17,974 nt of DNA from Desulfobacteraceae bacterium. GTDB lineage: Bacteria > Desulfobacterota > Desulfobulbia > Desulfobulbales > Desulfobulbaceae. Both the position numbers and the translations under genes were made by a program. Positions within the stretch are counted from its first letter, which is position 1. Each line of letters begins with the position of its first letter. This document shows, piece by piece, positions 16,741 to 17,974 of the stretch. The notes beneath the pieces were generated by a model that had not been told where the DNA came from, did not search any database, and saw nothing but the letters and a program-made list of their open reading frames with translations. The DNA lies in contig JALHJD010000029.1 in NCBI GenBank assembly GCA_022837185.1, positions 1 through 17,974 on the forward strand, given 5' to 3'.

Positions 16741-17112
16741 ATGAACAAGGAGAATTTTGCAAAGGCGCGGGCGAAGCTCGGCAAGACCCAGAAAGAGCTT
16801 GGAGCATTGCTGGGCGTCTCGCTCAAGGCCGTCCAGAGTTATGAGCAGGGGTGGCGTCCGGTCCCCATCCATGTCGAGCGCCAGATCTATTTCCTCCTCA
16901 TTAACCAGCGGAAGGATGAAACCACCAGGCGCAAGGACTGCTGGGTCCAGAAAAAATGCGAGTACAAAAAGGATTGTCCGGCCTGGGAATTCCAGGCGGG
17001 GCACCTGTGCTGGTTTTTGAGCGGTACGCAATGTGAATGTGTTGCGGAGAAGGAATGGAAGGATAAAATGGAAATCTGCCGGAACTGCGAGGTTCTTTCT
17101 TCCCTGATTTAA
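16741..17112 (+). CDS. HTH (XRE-like) protein with Cys-rich CW...CW tail
   Basis: This 123-residue protein has an N-terminal XRE/Cro-like helix-turn-helix at about 11-40 (LGKTQKELGALLGVSLKAVQSYEQGWR). A tail with eight cysteines (67, 73, 79, 90, 98, 100, 113, 116) follows, including C67-W68 and C90-W91. The layout is CW-x4-C-x5-CPA...G-x2-CW...GTxC...C-x2-C. Similar 'two-CW' tails occur in deltaproteobacteria; their ligand is not known to me, but zinc or an Fe-S cluster is plausible, giving a metal- or redox-sensing regulator. An in-frame ATG at 16705 would add 12 residues. I prefer 16741 because the predicted transcript starts after 16705 and the HTH begins right after it. Both have weak ribosome binding sites. 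Confidence 0.78.
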   Translation: MNKENFAKARAKLGKTQKELGALLGVSLKAVQSYEQGWRPVPIHVERQIYFLLINQRKDETTRRKDCWVQKKCEYKKDCPAWEFQAGHLCWFLSGTQCECVAEKEWKDKMEICRNCEVLSSLI

Positions 17113-17215
17113 CGCGGTTACCCCCCGGCGCCGTTTTCCCCTGTTCCGTTGTCCGTCATCTCCTCCCCCGATCAATCCACCCCTGATCTGTCTCCTTATC
17201 CAGCCGGGCGACCCG

Positions 17216-17244
17216 TTTACATTCGGCCGCCTGAGTGGTAGGAA
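17216..17244 (+). promoter_or_regulatory. Weak promoter candidate for mnmA
   Basis: TTTACA (17216-17221), a 17-base spacer and TAGGAA (17239-17244) lie 33 bases before the mnmA start. The -10 match is poor. No other clear element is seen between 17113 and 17276. Confidence 0.28.
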
Positions 17245-17276
17245 GAGTATTGCAACGACGGAGAGGGAATCGATCC

Positions 17277-17974
17277 ATGCGAGGGGAAAAAATTGGCATT
17301 GCCCTCAGCGGCGGCGTTGACAGTTCCGTCAGCGCCGCCCTGCTGCAAGAACAGGGTTACCGGGTACATGGTTTTTTCATGCGCCTGCCGGTGCCCGGGA
17401 CGGAAGAGCAGGCCCGGCGGGTCCGGGCCGTGGCCCGGAAGCTTGCCATCCCCCTCTTCCTGATCGACCTGGCAAAGTATTTCTCCGACCGGGTGATCGC
17501 CTATTTTGTCGACTCCTATCTTCAGGGGCTGACCCCGAATCCCTGCGTGATCTGCAACCGGCGGATCAAGTTCGGCCTCCTGGCCGAGGAAATGCGCAAA
17601 CAGGGGGTGCACAGAATGGCGACCGGCCATTATGCCCGCATTGAATGCTCCGCCCACGGCCTGCCCCTGCTGCGCCGGGGACTCGACAGCAAAAAAGATC
17701 AGTCTTACTTTCTTTGCCGCCTTTCCGGGAGCCAGCTCCAGCAGACGGTCCTGCCCCTCGGCGGACTGGCGAAAGAAGAAGTTCGCCGGATGGCGGCCGC
17801 CCGGCAGTTAAACGACATTCACGGCCCGGAAAGTCAGGATGTCTGTTTTCTTGCCGGTGAGACGATCCCCTCCTTTTTCACCGCCCATGGCCTGAGAGAA
17901 CGACCCGGCGATATCGTGACGGCCGGAGGCAGGGTCATCGGCCGCCACCGGGGCCTGTGGCGCTACACCATCGG
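17277..17974 (+). CDS. mnmA: tRNA-specific 2-thiouridylase MnmA (3' end cut by window)
   Basis: From the ATG at 17277 there are 232 codons open to the window edge. MnmA adds the 2-thio group to U34 of Lys, Glu and Gln tRNAs, using ATP and a sulfur relay. The PP-loop SGGVDSS is at 11-17. TPNPCVICNRRIKFG (86-100) carries the first catalytic Cys (Cys93). ATGHYARI follows, then DSKKDQSYFLCRL, and SQDVCF carries the second catalytic Cys (Cys190). The segment between the PP-loop and TPNP is short compared with E. coli MnmA. GRHRGLWRYTI at the edge corresponds to the 'GxHxGxxxYTIGQ' motif, so about a third of the protein is missing. GGAGAGGG 9-13 bases before the ATG is a good ribosome binding site. 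Confidence 0.95.
   Translation, partial: MRGEKIGIALSGGVDSSVSAALLQEQGYRVHGFFMRLPVPGTEEQARRVRAVARKLAIPLFLIDLAKYFSDRVIAYFVDSYLQGLTPNPCVICNRRIKFGLLAEEMRKQGVHRMATGHYARIECSAHGLPLLRRGLDSKKDQSYFLCRLSGSQLQQTVLPLGGLAKEEVRRMAAARQLNDIHGPESQDVCFLAGETIPSFFTAHGLRERPGDIVTAGGRVIGRHRGLWRYTI

Overview
The window looks like chromosomal DNA, roughly 60% GC by eye, from a free-living Gram-negative bacterium. The best guess is the Desulfobacterota (deltaproteobacteria), perhaps a Desulfobulbus-like lineage. The support is indirect: a c-di-GMP-type riboswitch in front of an exported DUF1566 protein, a Cys-rich PAS protein, an HTH protein with a CW...CW cysteine tail, a clostridial-type 2[4Fe-4S] ferredoxin, and rpsA next to an IHF-beta gene. 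Most of the window is housekeeping. I see no insertion sequence, integrase, CRISPR array or phage gene.

Left part (1-1175, mostly minus strand): a secreted DUF1566/Lcl-domain protein runs off the left edge. It is preceded by a near-consensus sigma-70 promoter, a GEMM-like (c-di-GMP-I class) aptamer and a terminator hairpin that shares bases with the aptamer. Next come a tRNA-Ser(CGA) and its terminator.

Middle left (1176-7440): fumC (+, fumarase) has its own promoter and two leader hairpins. Convergent to it are a small Cys-rich PAS protein and ilvD (both minus). Divergent from ilvD is a PilT/PilU-family retraction ATPase, followed by a zinc-ribbon plus pseudo-receiver protein.

Middle (7441-10090): rpsA (ribosomal protein S1, six S1 repeats) and an IHF-beta-type gene with a 10-bp hairpin in its leader. 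A strong terminator follows, then about 230 bp of hairpin-rich DNA without a convincing gene. yciO (TsaC/YrdC-like) lies on the minus strand beyond it.

Right part (10700-15900): guaB and guaA (IMP to GMP), a small ferredoxin six bases after guaA, an MscS-family channel and a PhzF-family isomerase, all on the plus strand.

Right end (15900-17974): an exported retropepsin-like (PF05618-type) protein (minus), then an HTH protein with a Cys-rich CW...CW tail whose upstream region holds a perfect 8+8 bp inverted repeat. Last is mnmA (tRNA 2-thiouridylase), cut by the right edge.

The most interesting signals are the riboswitch-controlled secreted protein, the PilT-linked zinc-ribbon pseudo-receiver, the Cys-cluster PAS protein, the HTH/CW gene with its operator-like palindrome, and the hairpin array after the IHF gene. 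I found no clear, wholly new multi-gene system.
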